A stretch of DNA of 10,794 nucleotides from Acidobacteriota bacterium (GCA_021779695.1 JAJYAE010000141.1:1-10794), one strand, 5' to 3'. Positions 1-7,241 are shown, numbered from the stretch's first letter. Translations and numbers: made by a program. Notes: generated by a model from the letters alone, not told the origin.

Positions 1-36
1 GGTTGTGTGCAGAATGGTTGGCTTGGTGTAACGCAT
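1..36 (-). CDS. Lasso peptide precursor (A), N-terminal 12 codons only
   Basis: Only the first 12 codons lie in the window (MRYTKPTILHTT); the gene runs off the left edge. A minus-strand ATG at 36-34 is preceded by a clear Shine-Dalgarno GAGGAG at 50-45, 8 nt upstream. The Y-T-K-P start matches the conserved YxxP motif near the N-terminus of lasso leader peptides, which the PqqD-like B1 protein recognises. The start lies 60 nt after the stop of the lasso cyclase on the same strand, where a precursor is expected. The ring-forming Asp/Glu, the Thr at leader position -2 and the core peptide are all beyond the edge, so neither topology nor product can be predicted. Identity as precursor is inferred from motif, RBS and context. 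It could be the first of several tandem precursors. Confidence 0.82.
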   Translation of the reverse strand, partial: MRYTKPTILHTT

Positions 37-44
37 GGTTGTTT

Positions 45-50
45 CTCCTC
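45..50 (-). promoter_or_regulatory. Ribosome binding site of the precursor gene
   Basis: GAGGAG on the minus strand, 8 nt before the ATG at 36-34. It fixes the start of the edge-truncated precursor and suggests strong translation, as expected for a structural peptide. No convincing separate promoter or terminator is visible in the 60-nt gap 37-96. Confidence 0.7.
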
Positions 51-96
51 TCATTTGACAGATACTCCGTACCGGCCTGGCGAAAGTGCAACTTGG

Positions 97-2019
97 TCAG
101 CAGGAGGTGATTTGCTCTCTGACCAGAGAGCAAGCCCGGTATTGCGTTTGAAGTCCTGAATGTGACGTTCGCGCCGAAGCCAGACTGCGCAGCCAGAGTT
201 CGACCGCCACGGCGCGCATGAGTTCAGCCCATCTCGTCTCCCCCTGGCCTCGGACGACATCATTGATCAGTTCCCGTAGACGGTTCGGTTCAGTTAATCC
301 GCACTCCGCGCATACGGATGCGGAGAACAGTCGCTCGATAACTGGGGCATTGGCTCGCAGAGCAACGATGGGGCTACGCACCACGAAAGCCTTGCGCCGC
401 CTTTCCAGGATCTCCGTTGGAACCAGATCCCTCAGGGCACGCCGCATGAGTGAACGCCTTCTTCCGGGGCGCACAAGTTGCGAGCGGGGCACGCTGAAGA
501 GGAACTCCACAAGGTCTCGATCAAGGTATGGATATCGCCATTCCCGTCTGGAGAGAAGGGGAGGGAATCGATGCGGCAACGTTTCGAGAGTCTCCCACCA
601 CGTGCGTGCATTGCTGATGCTATTTGGAGGAAGCCCACTTAGCCTTTGCGGCACAAGATCCGCTCCGTCTCCAAGGCAAAGCTGGCGGAGTTCAGGTGCG
701 ATCCACAAGGGAAGCTTGCCGGGCCGGCCGACTCGTCGAAGATAGAGATTTCCGGTGAAAGAGACTGTTTCGGTGGCCAATTGCATCAAGGAGGTTCTGT
801 TTGCGACTGACCATGCGGTGGCAGCTCGAAAGAGTCGGGTCAGATTTCCCGACATGAGATAGCCGGCCAGTTCGGGCAACGGCGTAGGGACTCCGCCCAA
901 CAACTCGTCACCGCCAATTCCGGAAAGGATCACCCGATAGCGATGATCTCGATCGAGTCCTTCGAAGTGCCGCTCCCGCTCGATGGATGAGCTGTCTGCC
1001 CCGGGAAAGAGATAGTCGCCCGAGGACGCATCGTGGACTCGGAACGTCTGGGGGATGAGGGACGCATCGGCATGGATACCGACCTTGCCGCGCGCCTGTT
1101 CGACCAGAGTGAAGTACGGACGCTCATCCCAGTGCGGCTCTGCATCGTCGTAATACGAGATGGTATCGATTTGGCTTCCGGGCGGATGGTAGGATGCGCG
1201 AACCATGTCTGACATGCATACGATCGATGTCGAATCCATCCCCCCGCTGAGTTGAGCGAGAATGTCGGCTCCGGGGCCGGTACGACGTGCCACGGATTGC
1301 TGGAAAAGGGAGAGAAAATGTTCTTCGTATTCCGCATCGCTTCCATATCGAATCGTGCTCGTGATCAACCACTTCCAATGAGGCTTGCGAACGACCTCGC
1401 CGTGATGGAAGACGAAGTAGTGAGAGGGCGTTACGGCGCTTATCCCCCGAAAGGGCGTCCAATCGCCAATTGGCCGGCCTGCCAGATAACGGCCGGTATA
1501 CTCGCGGCTCAACTCCAGTGAGCTTCGATCAAGAACCAGGGGCTCAAGATAGGTAGACCAATAGACTGTGTCGCCGGCCACACGGAAATAGAGCGTCCTC
1601 GGTCCGGCATGATCTCGGGCCAGGTAGAGCAATTGGTTCTTCTGCGACCATAGGGCGACCGACCAGTCTCCGATGAGCTTCGCGAAGCATTCCTCGCCCC
1701 ACCGCTCAAAAGCTGCAAGAACGATCTGCGAGTCCGCGCACCGATTTCCGTCAAGCTCTAAAAGTCGGCAGAGTTCAGCCTGATTGTCGATTCTTCCATC
1801 CATGGTCACCATGTCGCCGCGCTGGTCAACTGCGGGCTGGACTTCAAGGTTCGATCGTTGATGGGTGAAGTTCGGCTGAAAGCCCATACCGATCCTGCCG
1901 TTGGTGCGGAGGAACGTGCCGTCGGGGGCATATCGGACGGTGGCGCGCGCAAGCTCCATCAGCTGCCGCTCATCGACATCGTGGCCTTCGGCTTGGCAAA
2001 TCCCAAACAGGATGGACAT
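97..2019 (-). CDS. Lasso cyclase (C protein), asparagine synthetase B homologue
   Basis: 640 residues. It resembles class B asparagine synthetase: an N-terminal Ntn glutaminase-like half (about 1-210; DGRIDN 74-79, GDWSVALW 117-124, ARDH 134-137) and a C-terminal ATP-pyrophosphatase half with the PP-loop SGGMDS at 258-263 (within LAQLSGGMDSTSIV), HWDERPYF, LSGIGGDE and a late YPYLDRDLVEF / RRKAFVVRSP block typical of lasso cyclases. The N-terminus is MSILFGIC, so the Cys that follows Met in true glutamine-dependent enzymes is absent. This fits a lasso cyclase, which adenylates an Asp/Glu side chain and joins it to the new N-terminal amine without needing glutamine. Start chosen at ATG 2019: a GGGAG Shine-Dalgarno lies 8 nt upstream and the B2 stop is 16 nt away; the longer frame to 2118 overlaps B2 and is not similar to the family. 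The precursor follows 60 nt downstream. Family assignment is firm; the substrate is inferred. Confidence 0.95.
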   Translation of the reverse strand: MSILFGICQAEGHDVDERQLMELARATVRYAPDGTFLRTNGRIGMGFQPNFTHQRSNLEVQPAVDQRGDMVTMDGRIDNQAELCRLLELDGNRCADSQIVLAAFERWGEECFAKLIGDWSVALWSQKNQLLYLARDHAGPRTLYFRVAGDTVYWSTYLEPLVLDRSSLELSREYTGRYLAGRPIGDWTPFRGISAVTPSHYFVFHHGEVVRKPHWKWLITSTIRYGSDAEYEEHFLSLFQQSVARRTGPGADILAQLSGGMDSTSIVCMSDMVRASYHPPGSQIDTISYYDDAEPHWDERPYFTLVEQARGKVGIHADASLIPQTFRVHDASSGDYLFPGADSSSIERERHFEGLDRDHRYRVILSGIGGDELLGGVPTPLPELAGYLMSGNLTRLFRAATAWSVANRTSLMQLATETVSFTGNLYLRRVGRPGKLPLWIAPELRQLCLGDGADLVPQRLSGLPPNSISNARTWWETLETLPHRFPPLLSRREWRYPYLDRDLVEFLFSVPRSQLVRPGRRRSLMRRALRDLVPTEILERRRKAFVVRSPIVALRANAPVIERLFSASVCAECGLTEPNRLRELINDVVRGQGETRWAELMRAVAVELWLRSLASARTSHSGLQTQYRACSLVREQITSC

Positions 2020-2035
2020 ATTGACGACTCCCGCC

Positions 2036-2413
2036 CTAGCAGTGTTCCAGCACCTGGTAGATCTCGCGCATGTACGGCTTGTCGTTGACGACCGTTCCGT
2101 CGGATTCCACCCACGCATGGGATCGAAACGGCATCAGCTGAGCGCCGATCACCAACTCCGCGCGAATTCCGTGGCGGCGCAGAAGAAGTGTCGTCGCGGC
2201 GGAACGTTGGAGGCAGAGCACCTGAGAAGGAAAGAAGATGCAGGCGAGTTCCATCGCACGGCAGAGTTTCTCGGCATCTCTCTGCGATCCCGATTGGTTG
2301 ACCTTGGTTTGTGCATTCTGGACTTGCTTGCACAGCACGTGCAGATTTCGAAAAGCGAGGATAGCTCCAACCCACAGCAGGAGAATGTAGCTTTCAGCGA
2401 TGAGCCACTTCAT
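2036..2413 (-). CDS. Lasso leader peptidase (B2), transglutaminase-like
   Basis: 125 residues, the usual size of a stand-alone B2 protein (Transglut_core3 type). A hydrophobic N-terminal helix (about 3-24) is followed by the cysteine-protease core: Cys67 in SQVLCLQRSAAT, His99 in RSHAWVE, and an Asp (Asp105 or Asp111 in DGTVVND) completing a Cys-His-Asp triad. Family role: cleavage of the leader from the precursor, usually after the residue following a conserved Thr, in complex with the leader-binding B1 protein. The start is ATG 2413, backed by an AAGGAGGT Shine-Dalgarno 5 nt upstream; a longer frame to 2464 lies inside the upstream peptidase and is not needed. It overlaps the upstream peptidase by 20 nt and lies 16 nt before the cyclase, indicating translational coupling. 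B1 is encoded as a separate protein more than 3 kb upstream, so this is a split B system, unlike fused McjB. Confidence 0.92.
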   Translation of the reverse strand: MKWLIAESYILLLWVGAILAFRNLHVLCKQVQNAQTKVNQSGSQRDAEKLCRAMELACIFFPSQVLCLQRSAATTLLLRRHGIRAELVIGAQLMPFRSHAWVESDGTVVNDKPYMREIYQVLEHC

Positions 2414-4430
2414 GCCGCACCTCCTTGAAGATGTCGATCCCGAGCTCCGCGCATAAGAACGCAATTCTTCGTGCGAGTGCGTCGATGCGTACCGACAGGG
2501 GCATTACCGGCGAGTGTCCCCGTTCCGCGCTGTAGTCGACCAGAACAGGATTGCACTGCGCCGGACGATTCTGGAGGCGAGCCGCCATCTTCCGCACATG
2601 AGCCGGGTTGCAGCGGTCGTCGTTGTCTCCGCAGACAAACAGCGTGGAGGGGTGGTCAACGGACTCGAGCACGTGGTGGTAAGGCGAATAGGCATAGAGG
2701 GCGTGGAAATCCTCCGCGTTGTCCACGTTGCCATACTCTGACCGCCACTTCGCCGCCTGGTCGAAGCGCTCGTATCGCACCATGTCCAGCAGAGGCGCGA
2801 TGCAGAGAACAGCGCGAAAATAGTCGGGGCGCTGAGTCATTGCGGCTCCAACCAACAGGCCGGAATTCGATCCGCCGAAGATGGCCAACTGGAAAGGAGC
2901 CGTAATGCCTTCTGCGAACAGCCACTCTGCCGCTGCGATAAAGTCGCGGATCGCCGTTGGACGATTCCGCGCTCGACCTGCATCATGCCAGGATTGGCCA
3001 AACTCACCACCACCGCGGATATGAGTAAGGGCAAAGACCGCTCCAAACTCCATCAGGATGGTGGCCAGAACGGAGAATTGAGGCGTCATCGGAACGCCAA
3101 AGCCGCCATAGCTGGTCATGATGACGGGCCCGGGCCGGAAGCGCGGCGCTTCTGTCCGGGCGACCAGCGTGATGGGAATCTCCGCTCCGTCGGGCGCGCG
3201 GTAAGAGGACGTGACAACCTCGCATTCTTCTGGCTTCCCTGAGGATCTGCATCCCTCGAGCACGAGGGACGTTGCAGTCTGAGCCGAATACTCGAAGAGG
3301 ATCGGAGGTTGAGCAAACGATTCGTAAGTGTAGAAAAAGCTGTCTGAAGTGGGGCCAAACTGAGGCAGGAGCTGAATGGATCCGTCCGAAGGGAGGTCAA
3401 TGTCCAGGTCCTCCCCTCCTTCGAGTGGCCAGCTTCGGATGGAAGGACGGCCGGATCGAAGATAGTTGGCGAAGAATCTTCCACCTGCAGTCACGATCTG
3501 GCGAGGTGGCATCTCTCCAGCCGGAATCACTGTCCGAATCTCCTGTCCTTCTAGGTCCACCTCGATCAACTGGCCGTTCGGCGCTCCATCGTGGGAGAGA
3601 ACAAAGATCCTTCCCAAAGCAAGAAACGGAGTATATGGCAGCTTCCTGTTGGTAAAGACAGTTTGCCAATCGCGATCCTGCCCGAAGGATGCGATATACA
3701 GGTCGCAAACTGGGCTTGTCGAGTCTCCGTGGATCCATATCGCGCCGAGGTGAACGGCATCCGAGATCAGGACCAGGCGGAAACCGGAAGCGCCTGCCCG
3801 GGTGAACACAAGCCGACTCTCGGACGGTTGCCAGAGCGAATGAAACCGGATGCAGGGTTCTATCGTATGCGCAGAGGATTCCTGGCAGTAGTAGAAGCCG
3901 TCGTTGCCGGGAGAGAACGCGAACCCGCGCCCATAGCCTCGTCCAATGCGGTCGGGAAGGATGCGCCCGCTTGGGGTATGGACGACCCGAATCTCTTTCG
4001 TGTCTCCGCCGCCTCGCTTGACTTCAAAGGCGAGCAGCGAAGCGTCTTCGGAGATTCGGTGGATTCCAACCCACGTAAACGGACCCTCAGCGGAAGGATC
4101 CACCAGGAGCCGTTCGGTTCTGTCTCCACTCTCTCTCATATAGATGCACGCTTGCTCCTGGTCCTTCTTCCGGCGGCGGCAAAAATGACGACCTCCCACC
4201 CTTGCTGGCTGATCCACTACCTCTACGTTTAGAGATGTCTCCACACGGTTTCGTACCGTGTCGAGCAAATCACAGGCAGAGTAGTAGGCGTCGAGCCGTT
4301 TGCGCTGCTCCAGAATCCATTGATTGGTTTCCGGAAGAGCGCGATCTTCAAGCCAGCGATATGGGTCGTAGACTCGAACACCATGGAGCATCTCTGCGAC
4401 GGGACAATATGGAGAAGCGTTCATCGACAT
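2394..4430 (-). CDS. Prolyl oligopeptidase-family serine peptidase (S9), candidate lasso isopeptidase/processing enzyme
   Basis: 678 residues from ATG 4430, close to the usual ~700 for S9A prolyl oligopeptidases. The N-terminus has the family's HGVRVYDPYRWLED block, then a beta-propeller region (about 70-420) and a C-terminal alpha/beta hydrolase domain. The triad is Ser521 in GGSNSGLLV, Asp605 in GDNDDR and His639 in ERGHSP; spacings of 84 and 34 residues resemble canonical enzymes. The nucleophile motif is slightly unusual, as GGSNGG is the common form. No signal peptide is evident, suggesting a cytoplasmic enzyme. In other lasso clusters S9-family proteins (AtxE-type) open the isopeptide bond of the mature lasso; here the role could be that, C-terminal trimming or catabolism. 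Two starts are possible: ATG 4430, or ATG 4424 forming an ATGA overlap with the upstream stop. GGAGG lies 4 or 10 nt before them. Fold and catalytic competence are well supported; the specific role is inferred. Confidence 0.9.
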   Translation of the reverse strand: MSMNASPYCPVAEMLHGVRVYDPYRWLEDRALPETNQWILEQRKRLDAYYSACDLLDTVRNRVETSLNVEVVDQPARVGGRHFCRRRKKDQEQACIYMRESGDRTERLLVDPSAEGPFTWVGIHRISEDASLLAFEVKRGGGDTKEIRVVHTPSGRILPDRIGRGYGRGFAFSPGNDGFYYCQESSAHTIEPCIRFHSLWQPSESRLVFTRAGASGFRLVLISDAVHLGAIWIHGDSTSPVCDLYIASFGQDRDWQTVFTNRKLPYTPFLALGRIFVLSHDGAPNGQLIEVDLEGQEIRTVIPAGEMPPRQIVTAGGRFFANYLRSGRPSIRSWPLEGGEDLDIDLPSDGSIQLLPQFGPTSDSFFYTYESFAQPPILFEYSAQTATSLVLEGCRSSGKPEECEVVTSSYRAPDGAEIPITLVARTEAPRFRPGPVIMTSYGGFGVPMTPQFSVLATILMEFGAVFALTHIRGGGEFGQSWHDAGRARNRPTAIRDFIAAAEWLFAEGITAPFQLAIFGGSNSGLLVGAAMTQRPDYFRAVLCIAPLLDMVRYERFDQAAKWRSEYGNVDNAEDFHALYAYSPYHHVLESVDHPSTLFVCGDNDDRCNPAHVRKMAARLQNRPAQCNPVLVDYSAERGHSPVMPLSVRIDALARRIAFLCAELGIDIFKEVRHEVAHR
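2419..2426 (-). promoter_or_regulatory. Strong ribosome binding site deciding the B2 start
   Basis: AAGGAGGT on the minus strand, 5 nt before ATG 2413. It lies inside the last codons of the upstream peptidase gene and supports the short B2 start with a 20-nt overlap. Confidence 0.75.
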
Positions 4431-5770
4431 AGCGCCTCCAGCAACCGCGGATCCTGGGCCGCACGGTCCATGTGCCGGGCCAAACAGCGTATATAGCCTG
4501 CGATGCAAGGATCGTTGTGCTGCGCCGAGCTGAGCCGCAATCGGTACCAATGGAGGTAGGCGGAGATTGCCAGGATCGGCATCAGTTCCAAGGCCCGGTC
4601 AATCTGGGATGAAGTCAGGCACTCAAGCCAGCATTGCTTGTAGACTTCTTGAAGGCGGGGCGCCCAGTCCTTTTCACCGTGGGGCTGCAAATGTAACAGG
4701 TGCTCAAGCGTCAGAAACGGGTTGCCGATTCCGGCCTCGCACCAGTCCGTGAACACGCAACGCGCGCCGCGAAAGAGTATGTTTCCCGAGTTCAGATCAT
4801 GGTGAACAATAGTGTCCGGAATCGCTAGCCCTTCCATTTGGACGCTGGCATTCGCCACCATCGTTGCGGTCTGCTGCAAACGGCACTTGTCGATCCGTGG
4901 AGCCTTTGGCGAAACCTGCCTTGTCATCGCTTCATCGAGATACTCGACGAGTGTGCTCGAATGTGCACGGAGTCGGCAGACATGTTGATCAAAGGCGCCT
5001 GCGGCAAGAAAATCATCTGTGCGCGCAATCGTTCTTTTCTGCAGTTCGGCCATCGAAGCAACTGCCAGTTCAAGGAGAGGCAGGCTCCAGGCCTCCGGGG
5101 GGCAGCCTGCATCTTCCATGAGCCAGGCATTCCAATCGCTTCGCTCGGCAATTCGGGGAGGGAGAAATTCCGGGCACAATTCCGCAAGCAGTTTCGTGAT
5201 GGGAAATTCATGGAGATTGGGCTCGCCTGTCGCTTTGAGCCAGAATCCAGCCCTGTCCTGCGTTGGGAAGTGCGCCAAAGTGAAGTTGCTCGTCGCGTTA
5301 TACTGGCGAACTTCTCCGGTAAAACGGGCGTCGGGACCTACGACCTTTCGCATCCACTCCAAAGCCTCGTCGATCCAACCTAGGCAGGAGAATGGACCGC
5401 GCAAAGTTGTCTCCCCGGCGAGGATGGTCTCGACCTCACCACGTTCCTCGCGCGCCAGTTCCATTTCGAGGTCTGGGTGGATGCTGGCGGTGAACAGACC
5501 GTCGTAGGGCTCTGGAGACAGGATCTCCACCACCGCGCAAGGAGTCGAACCGCTCTCGCTTGGAAGAAGGTCTAGGACAACTGCACGAATGTGCCAGCCC
5601 GCCTCGACGGCCTGCTGAATCTGCTCGGCGGGTCGCGCCCAATGCGCTATAGCAATGCGCGGCAGACGAAACGCACCGTTCTCATGCAGTGCCCATATCG
5701 TGCGCGATCCGGCTCGCAGCAGGACCAGACGGTATTCAATCTGTTCGAGCGTGGTGTCATGGTTGGGCAT
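4421..5770 (-). CDS. Two-domain protein with C-terminal APH/choline-kinase-type kinase; candidate lasso tailoring enzyme
   Basis: 449 residues. The C-terminal part (about 150-420) has the aminoglycoside phosphotransferase-like kinase pattern: FWLKA with a candidate ATP Lys179, a following Glu-bearing helix (HEFPITKLLAEL), a hinge-like WLMEDAG (216-222), catalytic loop VHHDLNSGN (Asp325, Asn330) and metal Asp342 in FTDW. All key residues look intact, so it is probably active. The N-terminal ~140 residues (IEYRLVLL, GAFRLPRI, AVVLDLLP) have no clear motif; the order of strands is faintly Nudix-like but no Nudix box is present. It sits between B1 and the peptidase in the lasso operon. Known lasso kinases are HPr-kinase-like and phosphorylate a C-terminal Ser, so this would be a different fold. 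A small-molecule kinase or resistance role is the alternative. Start ATG 5770 has AGAGG upstream; a TTG at 5788 overlapping the B1 stop lacks an RBS. Confidence 0.85.
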   Translation of the reverse strand: MPNHDTTLEQIEYRLVLLRAGSRTIWALHENGAFRLPRIAIAHWARPAEQIQQAVEAGWHIRAVVLDLLPSESGSTPCAVVEILSPEPYDGLFTASIHPDLEMELAREERGEVETILAGETTLRGPFSCLGWIDEALEWMRKVVGPDARFTGEVRQYNATSNFTLAHFPTQDRAGFWLKATGEPNLHEFPITKLLAELCPEFLPPRIAERSDWNAWLMEDAGCPPEAWSLPLLELAVASMAELQKRTIARTDDFLAAGAFDQHVCRLRAHSSTLVEYLDEAMTRQVSPKAPRIDKCRLQQTATMVANASVQMEGLAIPDTIVHHDLNSGNILFRGARCVFTDWCEAGIGNPFLTLEHLLHLQPHGEKDWAPRLQEVYKQCWLECLTSSQIDRALELMPILAISAYLHWYRLRLSSAQHNDPCIAGYIRCLARHMDRAAQDPRLLEALCR

Positions 5771-5784
5771 GGCCGGGCCTCTGC

Positions 5785-6039
5785 TCAAGCGGTAAGGAGA
5801 CGTTTTGACTTCAGTTCGTCGAGGAAAGTGCGCACATCCAAATCAACCGCCACTGGATCGGCGCCAGTCTCGCTCGCTAGCTCGCTGACGATCTCATCAA
5901 TGAGCTTTCCTTGCCTCAGCTTTTCCCACACATATGCACCGGTGGAATTGAGCGTCAGCATGGTATCTCGCGGAATGTCGAGGATGACAGCGCCATCGCA
6001 ATCTACGATGGACCGAATGTAGGGGGCGACGGTAACCAT
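5785..6039 (-). CDS. PqqD-like RiPP recognition element protein (lasso B1)
   Basis: 84 residues, the typical size of a stand-alone PqqD-like RRE. The fold order is visible: beta-strand segments SIVDCDGAVILDI and TMLTLNSTGAYVWEKL (the LNxTGAxxWexL block is the family hallmark), then the helical part DEIVSELASETGADPVAVDLDVRTFLDELKSKRLL. In lasso systems this winged-helix domain binds the precursor leader through its YxxP region and presents it to the B2 peptidase and the cyclase. It is the first gene of the operon. ATG 6039 has GGAG 9 nt upstream. The stop is 14 nt before the preferred start of the kinase-like gene. Co-occurrence with B2 and C makes the function well supported. Confidence 0.94.
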   Translation of the reverse strand: MVTVAPYIRSIVDCDGAVILDIPRDTMLTLNSTGAYVWEKLRQGKLIDEIVSELASETGADPVAVDLDVRTFLDELKSKRLLTA

Positions 6040-6379
6040 GGTCTATATCTCCGAATGGGATGCGACGTGCATGCGAACAGCGCACACTTATCCTGTCTTT
6101 CTGCGCGTGCCTGTTGTGCGCGCAGAAAGCTGAGGTCCAGCAATCAAGACGAATCGAGTGGATGGATCGCAGTTGAGCCGGGAGAGCTCGCTCTCAAGGA
6201 GCAGGGGCAACCGGTATCTCTGGGCTCACAAGTACCAACGATCCAACTGTGCGGTGAGTCTGACACTCCTCGATCTGAGATGCAACAGAATCCGATTCGC
6301 AGAAGGCGACAAAATCAACGGAGCGGAAGCGGTCCAGGACCGTACCTTGACAAAGCGAAGATTGACGAGCACCAGGCTG
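6040..6379. other. Leader/intergenic region of the lasso operon
   Basis: 340 bp between the AraC-type gene and B1, both on the minus strand. It holds the inverted repeat at 6097-6129 and a small GAGAG/CTCTC dyad at 6182-6195. I read the minus strand for a second precursor peptide and found no ATG-initiated frame with a YxxP leader. No convincing -35/-10 pair stands out, though a promoter for the operon should lie here. Plus-strand open frames here lack family features. Confidence 0.6.
6097..6129. repeat. 11-bp inverted repeat upstream of B1 (operator or RNA hairpin)
   Basis: Arms CTTTCTGCGCG (6097-6107) and CGCGCAGAAAG (6119-6129) are perfect reverse complements around an 11-nt loop. It lies 58-90 nt upstream of the B1 start. 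Neither side carries a T-run, so it is not a classical intrinsic terminator; operator or mRNA-leader hairpin are the likeliest readings. Confidence 0.7.
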
Positions 6380-6895
6380 TCAGTCGTGTGAAGTCCGTTG
6401 CTCCTCGGCTGCGATTCTCGCGCGTTCCTTGCGGCTCCACTCCGACGGGGATTCGTGCGTGTGCTTCTTAAAGTAGCGATTGAAGTCTTGCACCCGGTCG
6501 TAACCGAGAATCGTCGCAATCGCGCCGATCTTGACGGGAGGGAAGATACTCAGCATCCAACGAGAAAATGATAAGCGGACCTCAACCTGGTACTGCACCA
6601 TGGTCCGGTTGTACTCGCCGGCGAAGGCGCGCTCAAGTGTCCGCATCTCTACTCCGAGCTCACGTGCCACGGTAGAGAGCCGCAATTGCACATTGCCGTG
6701 GGAAGCAAGGATGACGTGATGCACAATCCGGGCAGGGTTACCTAGAAGGGGGGCAGGGAAGCCGCTGCCAGGCGAGGCTCTCAGTGCCCGGATTTCAGCA
6801 ATAACCTCTTTCTCGATCGGCGACAAGAAATCGGTAGAGAGGTGTTTCACGGCTGTTCCCTCCGGGCAGAAGGCGAGCGAGGCGCCGATGAGCAT
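6380..6895 (-). CDS. AraC-family transcriptional regulator (short form)
   Basis: 171 residues. The C-terminal ~105 residues are an AraC/XylS DNA-binding domain: first helix-turn-helix about 72-92 (LSTVARELGVEMRTLERAF), second about 121-142, and the signature stretch GYDRVQDFNRYFKKH...SPSEW (131-153). The N-terminal ~65 residues are too short for a usual AraC sensor domain and show no ligand-binding motif. ATG 6895 has no recognisable Shine-Dalgarno, and the frame stays open without a standard start codon to a TAG at 6988-6986, reading as plausible protein, so the gene may be 5'-truncated or use a non-standard start. It lies between the lasso operon and the divergent ABC gene and is likely to control one or both, probably at the inverted repeats at 6097-6129 or 7242-7259. 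That target assignment is inference. Confidence 0.82.
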   Translation of the reverse strand: MLIGASLAFCPEGTAVKHLSTDFLSPIEKEVIAEIRALRASPGSGFPAPLLGNPARIVHHVILASHGNVQLRLSTVARELGVEMRTLERAFAGEYNRTMVQYQVEVRLSFSRWMLSIFPPVKIGAIATILGYDRVQDFNRYFKKHTHESPSEWSRKERARIAAEEQRTSHD

Positions 6896-7013
6896 TTGAG
6901 CGAAGATTGTGCCCTGGGTGTCTTCGACACCAATTCTTGTGTCGCGATCTGCGAATCTGTCGCTTCTGGAAGAGAACAGAGGTCCCTACCAGGAGCGGAT
7001 CAACCGGACTTTG

Positions 7014-7179
7014 TCAGTCAACACGCACAGGATCGGTGAACAAGGCAAGGTCGTGCATAAACTCCAGGCCAAGGGCGACCAACCCCCAAAAACTGAGATT
7101 CGACTTCGAGCCTCCGCACGATCGCCTGGCCGATGGCATGGCCAAGGCCTTTTCCCGCGTAAGGATTCTTAGTAGGCAT
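7014..7179 (-). pseudogene. Small unknown ORF with a likely one-base frameshift
   Basis: I do not recognise this. ATG 7179 opens a frame of 53 codons ending at 7018. Its first ~30 codons (MPTKNPYAGKGLGHAIGQ...) look coding, with mostly G/C third positions. At a T5G5 run (7083-7092) the coding look switches frame: the +1 frame continues as GLVALGLEFMHDLALFTD...VRVD and stops at 7016-7014. Removing one G would join both into a coherent ~54-residue protein. It could be a decayed gene, a sequencing error in a homopolymer or chance. No lasso leader motif is seen. The purine-rich GAAGAAGA just before the ATG is a weak RBS. Confidence 0.3.
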
Positions 7180-7241
7180 TCTTCTTCGCCTCTAGACCGT
7201 GAGTCGCAGGTTTTGAGACATGCATTGGGGAAGGCGGAGAG

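Noticed and set aside
218..745. Plus-strand 175-codon open frame opposite the cyclase
   Set aside because: It is antisense to a clearly conserved gene, Arg/Ser-rich and has no domain; high third-position GC in the real gene creates it. The same holds for the other long antisense frames at 1901-2428, 3591-4232 and 4838-5383.
2020..2118. Longer start for the lasso cyclase (upstream extension to 2118)
   Set aside because: The extra 33 residues lie inside the B2 gene in another frame, are Arg/Thr-rich without family similarity, and ATG 2019 has its own Shine-Dalgarno.
6097..6129. Intrinsic terminator for the AraC-type gene
   Set aside because: The hairpin is GC-rich, but no T-run follows it on either strand.
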